DNA from: Anniella stebbinsi | Taxonomy: Eukaryota > Chordata > Lepidosauria > Squamata > Anniellidae | Direction of reading: 5' to 3' | DNA length: 64,000 nt | Assembly: GCA_029215795.1 (NCBI GenBank) | Contig: JARDYH010000001.1 | Coordinates: forward strand, 190,409,654 to 190,473,653 | Shown: positions 1 through 10,965 of the stretch, one piece after another | How positions within the stretch are numbered: position 1 is the stretch's first letter | How the letters are laid out: each line of letters starts with the position of its first letter | The notes under the pieces: model-generated | Told to the model about the DNA's origin: nothing | The model's database searches: none | Seen by the model: only the letters and a program-made list of their open reading frames with translations | Program-made: the position numbers and the translations under genes

Positions 1-95
1 TTATTACCATGTTGTGTGGGGAGTACCCCGTAGTTGAACAACTGTAAAGTTGATTATTACCCCACCATTGACTTTCGTGTCGTCCGAATTGAGCC
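1..95. mobile_element. Terminal part of a GGCTGAATTCGGACAAC inverted-repeat element
   Basis: This is the end of a non-autonomous DNA element cut by the window edge. It ends in GTCCGAATTGAGCC, the reverse complement of the GGCTGAATTCGGAC terminus of the copies at 30851-31320 and 55023-55248. It shares their internal block (GGGGAGTACCCC next to GTTGTGTGG). The base triplet after the end is AAT, the same as beside the 30851 copy, which is compatible with a 3-bp target duplication. The superfamily is not established. Confidence 0.7.
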
Positions 96-1269
96 AATGA
101 CTAGTGGATCAGAATATCTCATCAGTTATATAACAAGATCATTGGCTCCATCAGGAGAAAATAAAAAAATATTCATAGGGATGAAGGAACCAGGACTTAA
201 TGACGCAGACAAGACTAGTAGGTTGAGGCAGGGTCGTATGTCTTGCCAATGAACTGTTATGCACCGGTGCATCTGTGAGAAAGGCGACAACAACTTTCAC
301 ATGGATGCTGTTGCCTCATTCATGGGGAAAATAGTCTTAATAACAATTAACAGCAGGTGCATGCTCCAAATAATTTGAAGATTACATAATGACACCTTCT
401 AGTGATATTAGATAATATTGATGGCTCATATTGATAAAAGTGAATCCCATTTCAAATGATTTAAGCTTTACATGTTCCTATCCTGAGGAAGAAAAACTCT
501 TAAGAGTCTGTCAAACAGTTGTCCATAGGTTTTCATCATGCTTCTGGGTAACACTAAAAGCAGTAGGGGAGCAAACTGATGGATTATTCACCACGAAAAT
601 TTCCTGCATTAGCAAAACTAATAATACCCCAAACAAAGCCCTAAAACAAGTCCTTTGGCATTTTAAAGACAGATTTATTGTAGTGTAAGCACCTATGGAC
701 TAGAGCCCATTGCTTGGCCTTTCTAGGAATGAGAGGATATCCCCCCCTTTTGATTCCTTAATTGTTCATCTGGTTTGCTCTGCCCTGCATTCACCTCCTC
801 CTGAATTCCAGTTTGGCTAGGAGAATTTCTAAAATGAATCCCAGAATTGTAACATGAGCTGCTTGCCACAGCTTTTAGTTCAATCAGTTTATTTGCATCT
901 CCCCTGCCTCCACCACTACTGGTGTCCACATGTCCATTGATAAAATACTGCCAGGGGAACACAAACAATCAAACATATGATTCCATTCCTGTGTGTAGTG
1001 TTTTACTAAAGCAGATGAGCTTCTCCATACTGGTAAAACACCATGCCCCCCCCCAAAGAATCTAAATATAACTAGTATGTATTATAAAATCAAGACTGCT
1101 TTTTTCATGTTTTATCAATGTGCACAAACTGTTCATAATAATGTAGAGAGAGGAAAGACACCAATGAAGGAATTGAAATCTGGAGCAAACTCGGCCGGAT
1201 CGCCTTTTCATTTTCATATCTTTTTAATATATGACCTAACTTCCCTTAAGGAATTATCTTTATTTCTCC
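96..1269. other. No gene recognised
   Basis: I see no gene or clear repeat here. A short open frame at 431-688 has no recognisable domain and no supporting context. The stretch ends in an A-rich tract at about 1276-1306 that belongs to the LINE tail that follows. Confidence 0.5.
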
Positions 1270-1858
1270 TTTTAAAAAACAAAAAAACAAAAACAAAAAC
1301 AAAAAAATCACTTTATTATCGGTCAACAGACCATATCACAAATTAAAATATACAGTTTTGTCAAAATTTACAGGACAGTACATGGAAATATTTTCATATA
1401 GCCATTTGAGTTCTATAACGAATGGCGAGATACACAAACTTTGAGACTTGGGTGGTAACAAGCTTATCTTTGCCCTGGAGAAGAATAATAGATAGAGTTT
1501 CTTTGGAGCGACCAGGGAGATCCTGAATAATTGGTCGCAACAGATCATTCCTAATCCCATTATAAAAATTGCAACTGAGGAGCACATGTACGATTGTCTC
1601 AGTCTCCGAATTGTTACATGGACAGAGTCTATTTTCCACTGGTATTTTTTTATATCTCCCCTCCAACATTTTGGAGGGGAGAGCATCAAACCTGGCCAGG
1701 GTAAATGCTTTCCTATATTTTGGGACAAAGAGCCACTCTAGATATGCCATTTCGCCTCTGTCTGTGTAGTCCGGCAAGCCCAACGCCACTGGGGAACAGG
1801 AACCTCTCGCAGCAAAATAATTATTTGCAAGGACATTATCTATGGTCTCTGACATGCT
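1270..1858 (-). mobile_element. 5'-truncated non-LTR retrotransposon, C-terminal pol and 3' tail
   Basis: On the minus strand an open frame of 153 codons (1855-1394) encodes the C-terminal end of a LINE pol protein. It contains a cysteine-histidine finger, RLCPC then H-x4-C (C-x-C-x9-H-x4-C), followed by a short C-terminal region. Downstream on the same strand come an AATAAA-type signal and a T/G-rich tail that reads as an A/C-rich tract at 1276-1306 on the plus strand, as expected for a 3' end made by target-primed reverse transcription. The RLCPC...HVLL.C finger resembles Vingi/I-clade or related LINEs of reptiles. The clade is inferred and not proven. The frame is uninterrupted, so the copy may be fairly young. 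The apurinic-endonuclease-like and RT domains are absent. Confidence 0.7.
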
Positions 1859-2149
1859 TATATTTTAGGGTGTCAAACTTTTCATCAGCATCCAGTATTC
1901 AATGTTAAAAGAACCATTGAGTGTTCAGTTTCCATGTACATAATGCACCTGGCATGCATGTTTATAACAATTTTCTATTCCCAGAGTATTAGGCTGGAGC
2001 ATCTTGGTGTTATTTACCCTTTCTCTGAAATTTAAGTTATACAAAGTCCTCCCAGGCATTGGATGGCATCATAAGCGTGCGCAGCACATTTCATTAGGTG
2101 GTGCCCCCAGGGATTTTTAAGGTAAACTTGGGAGTAAATTCCATTTAAC
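1859..2149. other. Nothing recognised
   Basis: AT-rich unique-looking sequence. No gene, repeat or signal could be supported. Confidence 0.4.
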
Positions 2150-2290
2150 TAGGGTGACCATATTTTGGAAACCAAAAAGGAGGACATCATAGCCAACCCT
2201 CAAGTAGGCATGCCCACCCCAACATGTCCAGCCCCCAAGGATGTGTGCCCATCCTGACATAACCGTCCCCAAGGGTGTGTGACCTTGGTC
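2150..2290. mobile_element. hAT-like element terminus (TAGGGTGACCATATTTTGG type)
   Basis: The terminus TAGGGTGACCATATTTTGG is followed by AAACCAAAAAGGAGGACA. The same start occurs at 5482. It shares TAGGGTGACCA with the elements at 16629 and with the dimer family, several of which have 8-bp target duplications. The opposite end was not found, so this copy is truncated or diverged. The right boundary is approximate. Confidence 0.55.
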
Positions 2291-2789
2291 ACATGTCTGA
2301 TTTACTGAACTGTAAACCAGAATCTAAAAGTCAATAAAATATGATATCGTCGAGCATCTCTGAATCCTACAACTAAACCATTACTGTTGTGAAATGCAGT
2401 CAGAGCTTGGAAAAAGGGGGAAAGGGACAGAACTACAACATCATCATTTCCCATGTTTATTTTACAAACATGTCTCTCAAAAACAAAAGTGGGTTACATC
2501 ACCATCAAAGAATACAAATGCTGAGATTTCAGCAGGCATTATGACACACTTCCAATGACATCTTTGCAGCCATAAAGGCTAGAATCCTTTTTTAAAAGAA
2601 AAACTCAGATTTTCAGGTGGCTGAACTCTGGGTCCAGCAGTATCACATTCTGTGTTTCTGGCTATTACAGAAACAGATCAGATCACCAGTCCAATTGCTA
2701 GTCCCCACCAGAGCAAACACATTGAAGCAATGAAACTTAGATAAGTGTGGACTTAACAAGTTCCCATTGGTTCACTGTGTCTATTCTAG
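2291..2789. other. Nothing recognised
   Basis: No gene, RNA or repeat boundary could be supported in this stretch. Confidence 0.4.
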
Positions 2790-3010
2790 TTAGATAGATT
2801 GGATTTAGGCCTCCAAGTTGTATGCATCCCTCTTGAAGTGTGGTGCCCAGAACTGGATGCAATATTCAAGATGAGGCCTAACCAGTGCCAAATAAAGGGG
2901 AGCCAGTACCTCATGCGATTTGGAAGCTATACTCTATTAATGCATCTCAAAATAGCATTAGCTTTTTTTGCAGCCACATCACACTGTTGGCTCATATTCA
3001 GCTTGTGATC
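2790..3010 (-). mobile_element. CR1-like LINE fragment
   Basis: The run GTGTGGTGCCCAGAACTGG, then CTAACCAGTGCCAAATA and TAGCATTAGC, is a familiar part of CR1-type LINEs of birds and reptiles, here as the reverse complement. It has no open frame. The boundaries are set by where I stop recognising the sequence. Confidence 0.6.
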
Positions 3011-3639
3011 TACAACACATGCAAGTAAAATGATCCAAAGTTATTCCCTTGTCTGAAATGCTATGTAGGAACATTGAGTAGCTGTAAAAGGCACGGGGTC
3101 ATATGTTATACATCATAATGTTGTACATTTTGATATATATATGAAAATACTTGCAGGTAATATATAAAAGAACTGGCAAGAAAGTTCAGAGACTTGGGCA
3201 CCTGGGTAAGCAGAAATAGGAGCAATAAGCAGAGGTGGAGTCTGAACATCCAAAACACAAAACTCTGTGTCCTTTGAATCCACATTTGTTTGCTTCTGCA
3301 GAAACCCATTTTTTAAAAAGCAAAGTGAAGCATATTGGCTGGTAATTAGACCAAGGTTCTGTGTGCAAAGCAGAAAACCACTCCTTTGAGCCTGCAGTTT
3401 GAGCCTCCACGTCACCCCTCACCCCCTTCATCCTTAGGCTTCCTGCTGCTCAGCTGCCAGCAGCTCGCCTGCGCTGCCTGCCGCCTGCCCACCCGACCTG
3501 CCTGCTACTCGCTCACCCACCGCTCGCTTGCTCGCTCAACCGCCCACATGCCCTGCCCTCTGCCTGCCCACACTGCCTGCCCGCCTTGCCTTATTTACCG
3601 CCAGGCCCACGCTGCTGCTGCTGCTGCCTCCTTTTTTGC
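3011..3639. other. No gene; pyrimidine-rich CTGCC-type tract at 3430-3620
   Basis: The first 400 bases hold nothing recognisable. From about 3430 to 3620 the plus strand is C/T-rich with many irregular CTGCC and CTCGC repeats, next to the foldback block. This bias gives false open frames in more than one reading frame. Confidence 0.5.
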
Positions 3640-4235
3640 CACTCGTACTCAGACCCCGCCTCTCCCACAAGTCTCGCGAGATGGGGATGAAATGTCAGAA
3701 GTCTCATCCTGAAGTATCACGAGACTGGGGGAGAGGAGAGAGCAGGTAAGCTGTGACTGCTCCGTTCCCCCCCCCCCGCACCTTTCCCAGTATGAAAGGG
3801 TCTCTTAACACTTGAAGTAAGAGTCTGTTTCATACTGGGAAAGGTGGGAGGGGGATAGAGCAGGCCGCGTGTTCTCTAGAGGCGTGGAGATCACCTAACG
3901 CCATTAGCGTGGCTGGGAGAATCCCAGCCACGCAAATGGCGTTAGGTGATCTCCACGCTTTCCGGAGCTCTGGAGAACACGCGGCCTGCTCTGCCCCCTC
4001 CTCCACCCCCTCCCACCTTTCCCAGTGTGAAAGGGCCTCTTAATTCAAGCATTAAGAGACCCTTTCATACTGGGAAAGGTGCGGGGGGGAGGGGGCAGAG
4101 GAGGCCCACACATTGTCCGAAGCTCCGGAAAGTGCGCAGGTGGCCTACGCTATTAGCGTGTTAGTCTTTCCATAGCTTCGGACAACGCACAATCAGTTTC
4201 CCACCCTTCTCTCTGTGCCGCACCTTTCCCGGACT
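3640..4235. mobile_element. Foldback block of several nested hairpins
   Basis: Long inverted repeats follow one another. The arm CACCTTTCCCAGTATGAAAG at 3779 pairs with 3820-3846. A large hairpin pairs 3826-3918 with 3923-4040, with GAGCAGGCCGCGTGTTCTC at about 3858 facing its complement ending near 3992. A further pair GTCCGAAGCT / AGCTTCGGAC lies at about 4117-4186. CAGGTAAG occurs at 3743-3750, just outside the hairpins, as in the other GC-rich elements of this window. No protein is encoded. The outer termini and target duplication were not identified, so the element class is inferred from architecture. Confidence 0.6.
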
Positions 4236-4299
4236 TTTCATTAGGTGGTGCCTGGGCACCAGGTGAACCACCTGTGTGCACGCATATGGATGGCATATG

Positions 4300-4495
4300 A
4301 TAAGGCATTTATGTCCGTTGTTTCTATCACATCTGGTGTCTTTCTGTAACTGTTTAAGATGCTTTGAATTGTTTTTAAATTTTGTATGTTAATTTATATT
4401 ATGTTTTTATTACCTTGTATTTGTGTCTTTTACGTTTTGTGAACTGCCCAGAAAGTTTTGGCTATTGGTATAGAAATGAAATAAAATAAATAAAT
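4300..4495 (+). mobile_element. LINE 3' end (CR1/L2-like)
   Basis: The sequence GTGAACTGCCCAGAAAGTTT followed by a TATAGAAATG and AAATAAA tail is a diverged form of the 3' end seen at 10862-10965. It is a 5'-truncated, non-coding LINE or SINE tail on the plus strand. Confidence 0.6.
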
Positions 4496-5310
4496 GAGTA
4501 AGATTATTTTCAGGATCCTAATATATGGACTTTCTACCACCCAGTTTCCACACCCTGTCCAAACCTTATAGCATTACTATCCAAAAAACCACACAGCTGG
4601 TTCTTTTTAGTATTACCACAACATGTTCCCAGCAAAACTAATCATTTGTGCAGACAAACAAAACAGTGGTGAAGCAACAATTTGTCTTGATTGCTTTAGC
4701 ATTGCCTCCAATCTTTTTATTCTTTTTTATTTTAATGCATGGGCTTGAAATCTGGAGGACTTTGGTGGATTGGGAACTGTCATTGAAGGAGACAAAATTG
4801 CCAGTGCCACCAAGATTGTATCTCAAAAGCTGAAGAAATGGAAGTCCAGTTAAACTTTGTTTTGGAAACTAGATTTAGATCTGTGACTTACAGCTCTGGC
4901 TATGAAGTGTTCTTTTTAAAGTATGATTGCAACTACTTATGGACATATAACTGGACGAACATCAGAAGCCGTCACCAATGGTGAAGAAGTATCAGTGACA
5001 TGTAGCGTGTTTGTTACTCAGCATAGAAATAAGTAAAAAAGTGGAGCGAGGGGTGGGGAGATGGTACAGGAGAGATCATTCCTAAATAATAACTAAGGGC
5101 AAGTTCTCCCAAGCTTGAATGGGATTGGCTTGGATTCAGCTCAGGTATTTCCCTCTCAAATCAGGAGTAATAGCTTGGCTTAATCAATTTGGGCCCATCA
5201 TAAGGAATGTTACAAGGTTCCATCTTTAACCTTTCTCCCACCCACCGAACCCCCTAAAAACAGCAGACACTGTTTCGTATCACAGGCATAATCAGACACC
5301 CCTCCAAAAG
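4496..5310. other. Nothing recognised
   Basis: No gene or repeat could be supported. Short open frames on both strands at 4638-4833 overlap each other and have no similarity that I recognise. Confidence 0.4.
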
Positions 5311-5373
5311 AGCTTTGGCTATGGGGCGATATATAAATGTAATAAATAATAATAATAATAATAATAATAATAA
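5311..5373 (+). repeat. LINE 3' tail ending in (AAT)n microsatellite
   Basis: AGCTTTGGCTATGGGGCGAT followed by a (AAT)n run of about ten units. This is the terminal part of the same LINE 3' end type as at 10862, on the plus strand, with the tail expanded into a microsatellite. Confidence 0.7.
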
Positions 5374-5481
5374 TTGTTTTTGCTTTTGGCGATTCCATGA
5401 GGGATGCATTTCCTACATTGACTATGCAGGCCTCTGATGAAGCATTCTGAAGCCTTACCTGACATGGATAGGATGTTTTAC

Positions 5482-5600
5482 TAGGGTGACCATATTTTGG
5501 AAACCAAAAAGGAGGACAACATGGCTGCCCTGCAGGGGGCGTGCCCACCAACCTGTCCAGCCCCCCAGGCTAACCCTGTCGACCCCTGCCAGCATATTCA
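5482..5600. mobile_element. hAT-like element terminus (TAGGGTGACCATATTTTGG type)
   Basis: The same 5' terminus as at 2150 is followed by AAACCAAAAAGGAGGACA and a short GC-rich stretch with GCCCACCAACCTGTCCAGCC, also shared in diverged form with the 2150 copy. No matching opposite terminus was seen. The end is approximate. Confidence 0.55.
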
Positions 5601-5631
5601 GAGCATGGTGGCAAGAGGGGGGCACCATAGT

Positions 5632-6540
5632 GTCGTGACTCTGGCTAACTCTCTAAAGTTCTTGCTCACGACTTTAGGTACACTGATACACAACAATAAC
5701 AGTGAGATTTCTTTTATTGTAATCACACGGAATTCAAAGCATAACGGTTTCATTTCTGCAAACACACACTTGAAGCTGAAGACGGACCACACAGCTTTCA
5801 GGTAGAACGGCTTAATGAGAACAGCACTCACTCAGGGACTGACATTTAGAGATTAACTCTAGTCTTTAGAGGGCAGGAGCGGCCACGCTGCACTGGAATC
5901 CTCTGGAACATAGAGAGACTCTAGGATTAGGCCTCCTAACAGTAGTATATCGGTCAACTGGCAACTAAATCTTCACTCAGCCTGTCAGGGAACGCTGAGC
6001 TGACCACGGAAGCCAGAAGCCAGGGAATGAACCTCTTCGACCTAGGGAGCCTTCCCAATTCACGTAGCTTTAGCTCTGAGGAAGGTCCTCTCACAGGTCT
6101 CACACACACACGAGTTTCAGAACAGCAACGATCAGCTTTTGCCTCCCTCTGCCCGTAACTTTGGCTCCATGGAGGGAGACAGCAAGCTATAGAACACGAA
6201 TCCAGAACAGTACTCTCAAGTCCAAATCTATGAAAAGCCACAGTGCACTTTTCATGGCAGAGTTCTTTAGAAGTAACAAGTCCACACAGCAATAGAACAT
6301 GTACAGAGTGCATCACACAATTCTACATCAGATAGTAACTCACAGCAGCAGCAGAGCAGCAAGAGCATAGACGAGATAATTCCTAGCAAAGGAATTACTC
6401 TCAGGACAAAGGCAATATAGTGTGGAGGCTGGGCAATTCTAAGCTACTTTGATAGACAGGGCTTCAGGCCTGTAATCTAAACTCACGTGCCAACAGGGCG
6501 GCACGGTTCAACCTCTTCTGATGATGCCACAGTGTGAGGA
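5632..6540 (-). mobile_element. Possible LTR-retroelement remnant
   Basis: On the minus strand AATAAAAGAAATCTCACTG is followed about 75 bases later by a CACGACA end at 5632. Just beyond it is a TGG-initial stretch (TGGTGCCCCCCTCTTGCC), which could be a primer-binding site. This fits the R-U5 part of an LTR. I did not find the other LTR edge, a partner LTR or coding sequence, so this is a weak call. The remainder of the interval holds no recognisable gene. Confidence 0.2.
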
Positions 6541-6676
6541 AGATAGCCCCCACCTTTGCAAAGCATAGTTTAATTCCCAGAGAACGTTCAAGGCCTTCGG
6601 CCTACCATTTGAGATAAGCACATACTAGAGAAGCAGAGATACATTTTCTCATGACAAATTGCCAAGTCTTCAGTCT

Positions 6677-6706
6677 ACAATTCACAGGGCCAGCCCTGTG
6701 AATTGT
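6677..6706. repeat. 30-bp near-perfect palindrome
   Basis: Two 14-base arms, ACAATTCACAGGGC and its exact reverse complement, are separated by two bases. It lies in otherwise unrecognised sequence. It may be the core of a decayed foldback element. Confidence 0.85.
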
Positions 6707-7717
6707 CTACGAAGCATCTGATACTCAACACATAGCTTCTCATTACATGCAATCAGACTGAGAATCTCTTGTGTTTTATTGATTGTACCCTAATTTGGGA
6801 TTATTTTATGATACAAAGAAGGTAATAAATAAATAAATAAATATACCCCCATAATGCATGGCTGATGAAATTTATCAGTTTTACCCAACTTATATTCTTA
6901 GGTTCCTCTCTTTCATTCATTAATTTTAACTTTTGTACCTTGCACTTTCCACTTTAACAAAGTACTACAAAGTGCTTAAAGCAGCCATATTGAAACACAA
7001 TCAAACAATATAACAATTAAACACCAGCAAACAATAAAAAGCACCTGCCGGCCCTTCCTGGGGCAGGTGGGGGGACCCCAACATCTAGAGAGAAGCCCAA
7101 AAGTATAAAAATCAAACAACAGCCAGGCCACAATCCGGCTGAAACAAAATGTCTTATATTTCCATGGGACTAAGCACAATTTTGTTGTAGAAACGGGTAA
7201 TATAGTTTGAAAATAAAAAATAATACAGTGTGCATCTGTAATCATCCACATGGCTGCCCCCTGGCTATAAGATGTTTGGTTTTGTTTTAATAAGAAAAAA
7301 ATAAAAGATGCTGTGGCAAGCATCTTCAGCTCTGATCTGCCCCCCTGCATTCTCCTGCCAGCACTGTGCTGAAACCTGTTTGACACTTCCCCATTATCTG
7401 CTCCTTTCTGTGGGCCCCTGAACTTTGGCTGCAAGGTCCTGCCCCACTCCACCACTGGTAAGGTAGTAAAGGGCTCTCTTAATTTCCCCCCTCCCCTTTA
7501 TTTAACAGTTTAAAGCTCCTTGCTGCAACACGAAAGAGTGGGACTTACTGCACAAGATAAAAATTCTCTCGTTCCCAGAAAGAGGCAGCAGCTGTAGGAT
7601 ATCATAATGTATTGTTGTTTTCTAGGTAATTGTATTGTAGGGGGAGAAACCATCTCCCCTCCCATATACATATGGAGGCAGCCATACAGTGAGGGAGAGC
7701 TTTATAGCAATTTACAG
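6707..7717. other. Nothing recognised; short (AATA)n at about 6826-6843
   Basis: Apart from a short AATA microsatellite the interval holds no gene or repeat I can support. The 159-codon minus-strand open frame at 6976-7455 has no domain or initiation context that I recognise and is regarded as chance. Confidence 0.4.
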
Positions 7718-7802
7718 TGCAATTCTATACATGTCTACTTTCAAGTGAAACCCAGTGAATTCAATGGGACTTACTCCCAGGAATGTGTATAGGATTGTAG
7801 CC
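7718..7802. repeat. Short palindromic repeat (GCAATCCTATACATG type)
   Basis: The arm GCAATTCTATACATGT is matched by GTGTATAGGATTGTAGC at the other end, with TTACTCCCAGGAATG between. Diverged relatives lie at 11740-11815 and probably 9589-9650, 8555-8650 and 10660-10740. This looks like a small, old and abundant inverted-repeat element. Confidence 0.6.
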
Positions 7803-8297
7803 TTAGTAACTATGTATGCACTGCAAAGTACCAAAGAAAAAGGGGCTAAAACAGGAGATTGATCCCTCACACACACCCCATTTCACATTAAACTCTTTTG
7901 ATCACCAGGCAGCTGGCAACCTTCCATGTCCCAGGTCTAGCACATAATTACAGGTAGTAAAGGCTGTGAGCTTCTCCAAGCAGTCCCTGCCAATTGTGTG
8001 GACTGGTAAGCACAATTGTAGCTTCAAGATCTCAAGGCACTATGGTGAACTCACTGGGTGCACTCTCAGACCCCAAGTTACTGGTATTCTTCTGTAGGAT
8101 TTCCATCCCTAGTAGGTTAATTAAGTGCTATGCTCCCCCCACATCTACCTGCCCATCCTCTCCTTTTAAAAAATATTTTATTTTAAATTATTTTTAGGCT
8201 GCTTTTAATGATAGAACCCTTTGGAATTGTTGAGCAATTAATTTCATGCACACATATGGTGGGGTGGGAAGAAATGGCCCAAACAGAATTGTGCAGA
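7803..8297. other. Nothing recognised
   Basis: No gene or repeat could be supported. Confidence 0.4.
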
Positions 8298-8515
8298 AGA
8301 ACATAAGAAGTGTCATGCTGGATCAGACCAAGGGTCCATCTAGTCTAGCATTCTGTTCACACAGTCGCCAACCAGCTGCATATTGGAAGCCCATAAACAG
8401 GATATGAGTGCAACAAAACCTTCCTGCCCATGTTCCCCAGTAATAGGAGAACATAGGATTAGTGCCTCTGATACTGGAGGTAGCACAGTAAAGAATAGAT
8501 GCCAGTGTTTCCTCT
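8298..8515. mobile_element. Abundant reptile retroelement fragment (AGAACATAAGAAG...GGATCAGACCAAGGG)
   Basis: The run GAACATAAGAAG, CTGGATCAGACCAAGG, CAACCAGCTGCATATTGG and CTGATACTGGAGGTAGCAC matches a very common interspersed repeat of squamate genomes, probably a CR1-like LINE 3' region. Recognition is from memory of the repeat and the family label is an inference. Confidence 0.5.
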
Positions 8516-9684
8516 CTGCTAATTCCCTGAGCGTTTTAAGGACAACGGGTAAAACTCAACATAAACCCTACTTACATTAAAACCACTGAAATGAATGAAA
8601 CTTAGGAAAACTTAAGTCCCATTCATTTTAATTGCTCTACACTAAATAGGGCTTATTTTGGATGTTACCCACTTACTTTAGAAGAAATACTGGGATAGGA
8701 AGATGTTTAAATGCTGCATTTTATCGTATTGTATTTTTATTGCATTGTTCTTGCTTTTTACTAGTTATTTTTATTTTGTTAACTATCTAAAACACATTTT
8801 GTTATAGTGCAGCCTATATATAATGTAGATAGCTGATAGCAGGGTCACCCCCAAATGGCAGTGTTTTCTACGTACTTGGGGAGGGGGCTCCTTATGTAAG
8901 CAGAAATGTATACATTTGAAAATGTAATTTTTAAAAAAAGTTTAAAAACCAGCCTCTGACCACAATGGTCTAACAAGAAGGGATGCTGCTGTGTCAAGTT
9001 GGGTGTGGGGAGAAAACTGGACGGGATGGAGAGAAAAGGGAATTTGCCTGCTCAAGTTCTTAACACAGAGGTGAGCAATATGGGACCTGCCTGCACCTCC
9101 CTGGCCTTTTTGCATTAACACAAACCTAATGGAGCATAAAAAGTGTTGAATACAAGCAAATGCAAACTGGTGGTAAAGAAACTCATTTGAAGGGAGCAGG
9201 GAAGGGAACTGGACTTTTGTGTGCAACTCAGTTTGTTAAACCAGAGAGGAAAAGCAACAAACTAAAGGTAATAATTTTAATGTATTTTGCCAATAAATTA
9301 CACAATGAACTGCATTTATTTTTGTATTGCCAGGATTCCTTTTCCTTTTTGAAAATTGGCGGGGGGGGAGGGGAGAGGGAGTATTTTTGGTAATTTTAAA
9401 AATGCAGGCTGCGAGTGTCTGAAAGTGGCAAAAAAAAATCCTTAAACCTGTCTAGTATTTTGAAAGGCAATTAAATTTTTACAACTTTTGAGAAACAATT
9501 TTGGCTAATGTCTGTTCTGACTAGAATGTCATTTTAAGCTGCAGGACACCTGTTTTAACCACTGATCCTGAGCAGGTTTGGTTTGAAGCTCCACTGAAAT
9601 TGATAGAGCTTACATTTAAGTATGCATGCTTAACACTGCAGCCTTAAAACATGCTAATAGAAGGAATAGTATAAGTTCTGCTTG
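8516..9684. other. Nothing firm; traces of the short palindromic repeat
   Basis: Faint relatives of the 7718 repeat appear at about 8555-8650 and 9589-9650. Homopolymer runs occur (A at 9432, G at 9361). No gene was seen. Confidence 0.35.
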
Positions 9685-9870
9685 TTAGATACATTTATTT
9701 ACAATATTTTTACCCTGGTCTTCAGCCAAAAAAGTCTCCCAGAGCAGCTTACAAAGATTAATAATAAAACAGTCCCTACTTTTAGGCTTACTATCTAAAA
9801 GACATAACACAAAAGGAAAAGGGATTGAGAGGGAGGAGGGGGAAAACAAAACGCAGCCACCAGATCTTAG
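9685..9870 (-). mobile_element. Retroelement 3' fragment, same family as 28606-28960
   Basis: ATTTATTTACAATATTTTTACCCTGG, then TCAGCCAAAAAAGTCTCCCAGAGCAGCTTACAAAG and AAGACATAACACAAAAGG, match the 28606 copy in the same orientation. Both start with an AT-rich tail and read as a LINE or SINE 3' end on the minus strand. They are non-coding. Confidence 0.55.
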
Positions 9871-10339
9871 TTTCAAAATTCTTATAGGTATATTTTTCTG
9901 GCAGAGAAGGTGAAGTCAACTCCCCCCCCCCACCTGCTCCCTCTCTACCTTATATATGAGACCAGGTGTGTCTCTCTGTTGCCATGATGTTTATTTTGGG
10001 AAGTATATGAAGCTTTGGTGAGGCAGTAATTCTACAGGGAAAGGGGGGGAATCCTGACGTCAAAAAACATTGAGTTATCAAGCAAAGCAAGTTTGAAGCA
10101 TTTAGTCTAAAAGGGGGTGAAGAAACCATAAGGCAATTTTCAAGAATACCATGAACAGGGGGGAATAAAAATAGAGGTACATACTGTGTTTGCATCACTG
10201 TGCTGAAAAAGACTACTCCCAGACTGCCTGCAATCGCTTCCAGGAAGTGCAGGCCAGCATCATTTCAGCCTCTTCCCTGGGCCAATCTGTGGCTTTTATT
10301 GGCTGGCACAGTCGCACCGACCAAGAACAAGGCCCGGAT

Positions 10340-10620
10340 GGCGTGGGGGAGGAGCTGGCCTCTAGCAACCCAGAGCTGGCTTCAGCAGGCCTCGGAAGGC
10401 CAAAACCGGAAGTGGGTGAAATAGGCCTTCTGAGACCTGCTGAAGCCAGCTCTGGGGTCTTAGAAGGCTGTCGCCATGGTGACCGCCCTCTAGCAACCCG
10501 GACCTGGCTTCAACAGGCCTCGGAAGGCCGAAACTGGAAAAGCCCAAAACGGGCCTTTCCTGGGGGGCTAATTTTCCGGATTTGGGTCCCAAACAAAGGG
10601 TTTCCCCCCGGACCAACTTT
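10340..10620. mobile_element. GC-rich foldback remnant
   Basis: The arm CAGAGCTGGCTTCAGCAGGC (10371) pairs with CCTGCTGAAGCCAGCTCTGG (10437-10456). A direct partial copy of the same arm with CTCTAGCAACCCGGACCTGG follows at 10488-10535. The motifs GTCGCCATGGTGACCGCC and CGGAAGTGGG resemble parts of the GC-rich element at 16629-17730. Long open frames on both strands here are readings through the inverted repeat and are not genes. Confidence 0.5.
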
Positions 10621-10861
10621 ACATGAGGTAAAGTTTGACTTTAAGATTTTTAAGAGATTATGTGCACTCACTCCAGAGTAAATTCTGTTTAAATCAGTTG
10701 GGCTTACTTCAAAGAAAATATGCAGAGAATTGAGCATGCAGAGTAATTAATTTATGCCAGCATTTTGCCCTGAGGGACAAATTAGACTTGACTGTAAATG
10801 CATTTTCGCATTTATACATGCATGTATGTTATTCTGTGTTTTTAGATTGTGCCTTGTTTTA

Positions 10862-10965
10862 TATATTTTAAAATGATTTCATGGTTTTAATTTTTGTGAA
10901 CCGCCCAGAGAGCTTCGGCTATGGGGCGGTATAAAAATGCAATAAATAAATAAATAAATAAATTT
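10862..10965 (+). mobile_element. LINE 3' end (GAACCGCCCAGAGAGCTTCGG type)
   Basis: GTGAACCGCCCAGAGAGCTT is followed by CGGCTATGGGGCGGTATAAA and an (AATA)n tail. This is the conserved 3' end of an abundant CR1/L2-like LINE and its SINE partners. Related tails occur at 4300, 5311, 47360, 54776 and 61262. Confidence 0.75.

Noticed and set aside
6976..7455. 159-codon minus-strand open frame
   Set aside because: No recognised domain or repeat relation, composition of AT-rich chance frames, and no promoter or splice context.
10190..10681. 163-codon open frame
   Set aside because: It covers a GC-rich foldback with direct and inverted repeats. The repeated residues follow the DNA repeat, and no domain is present.
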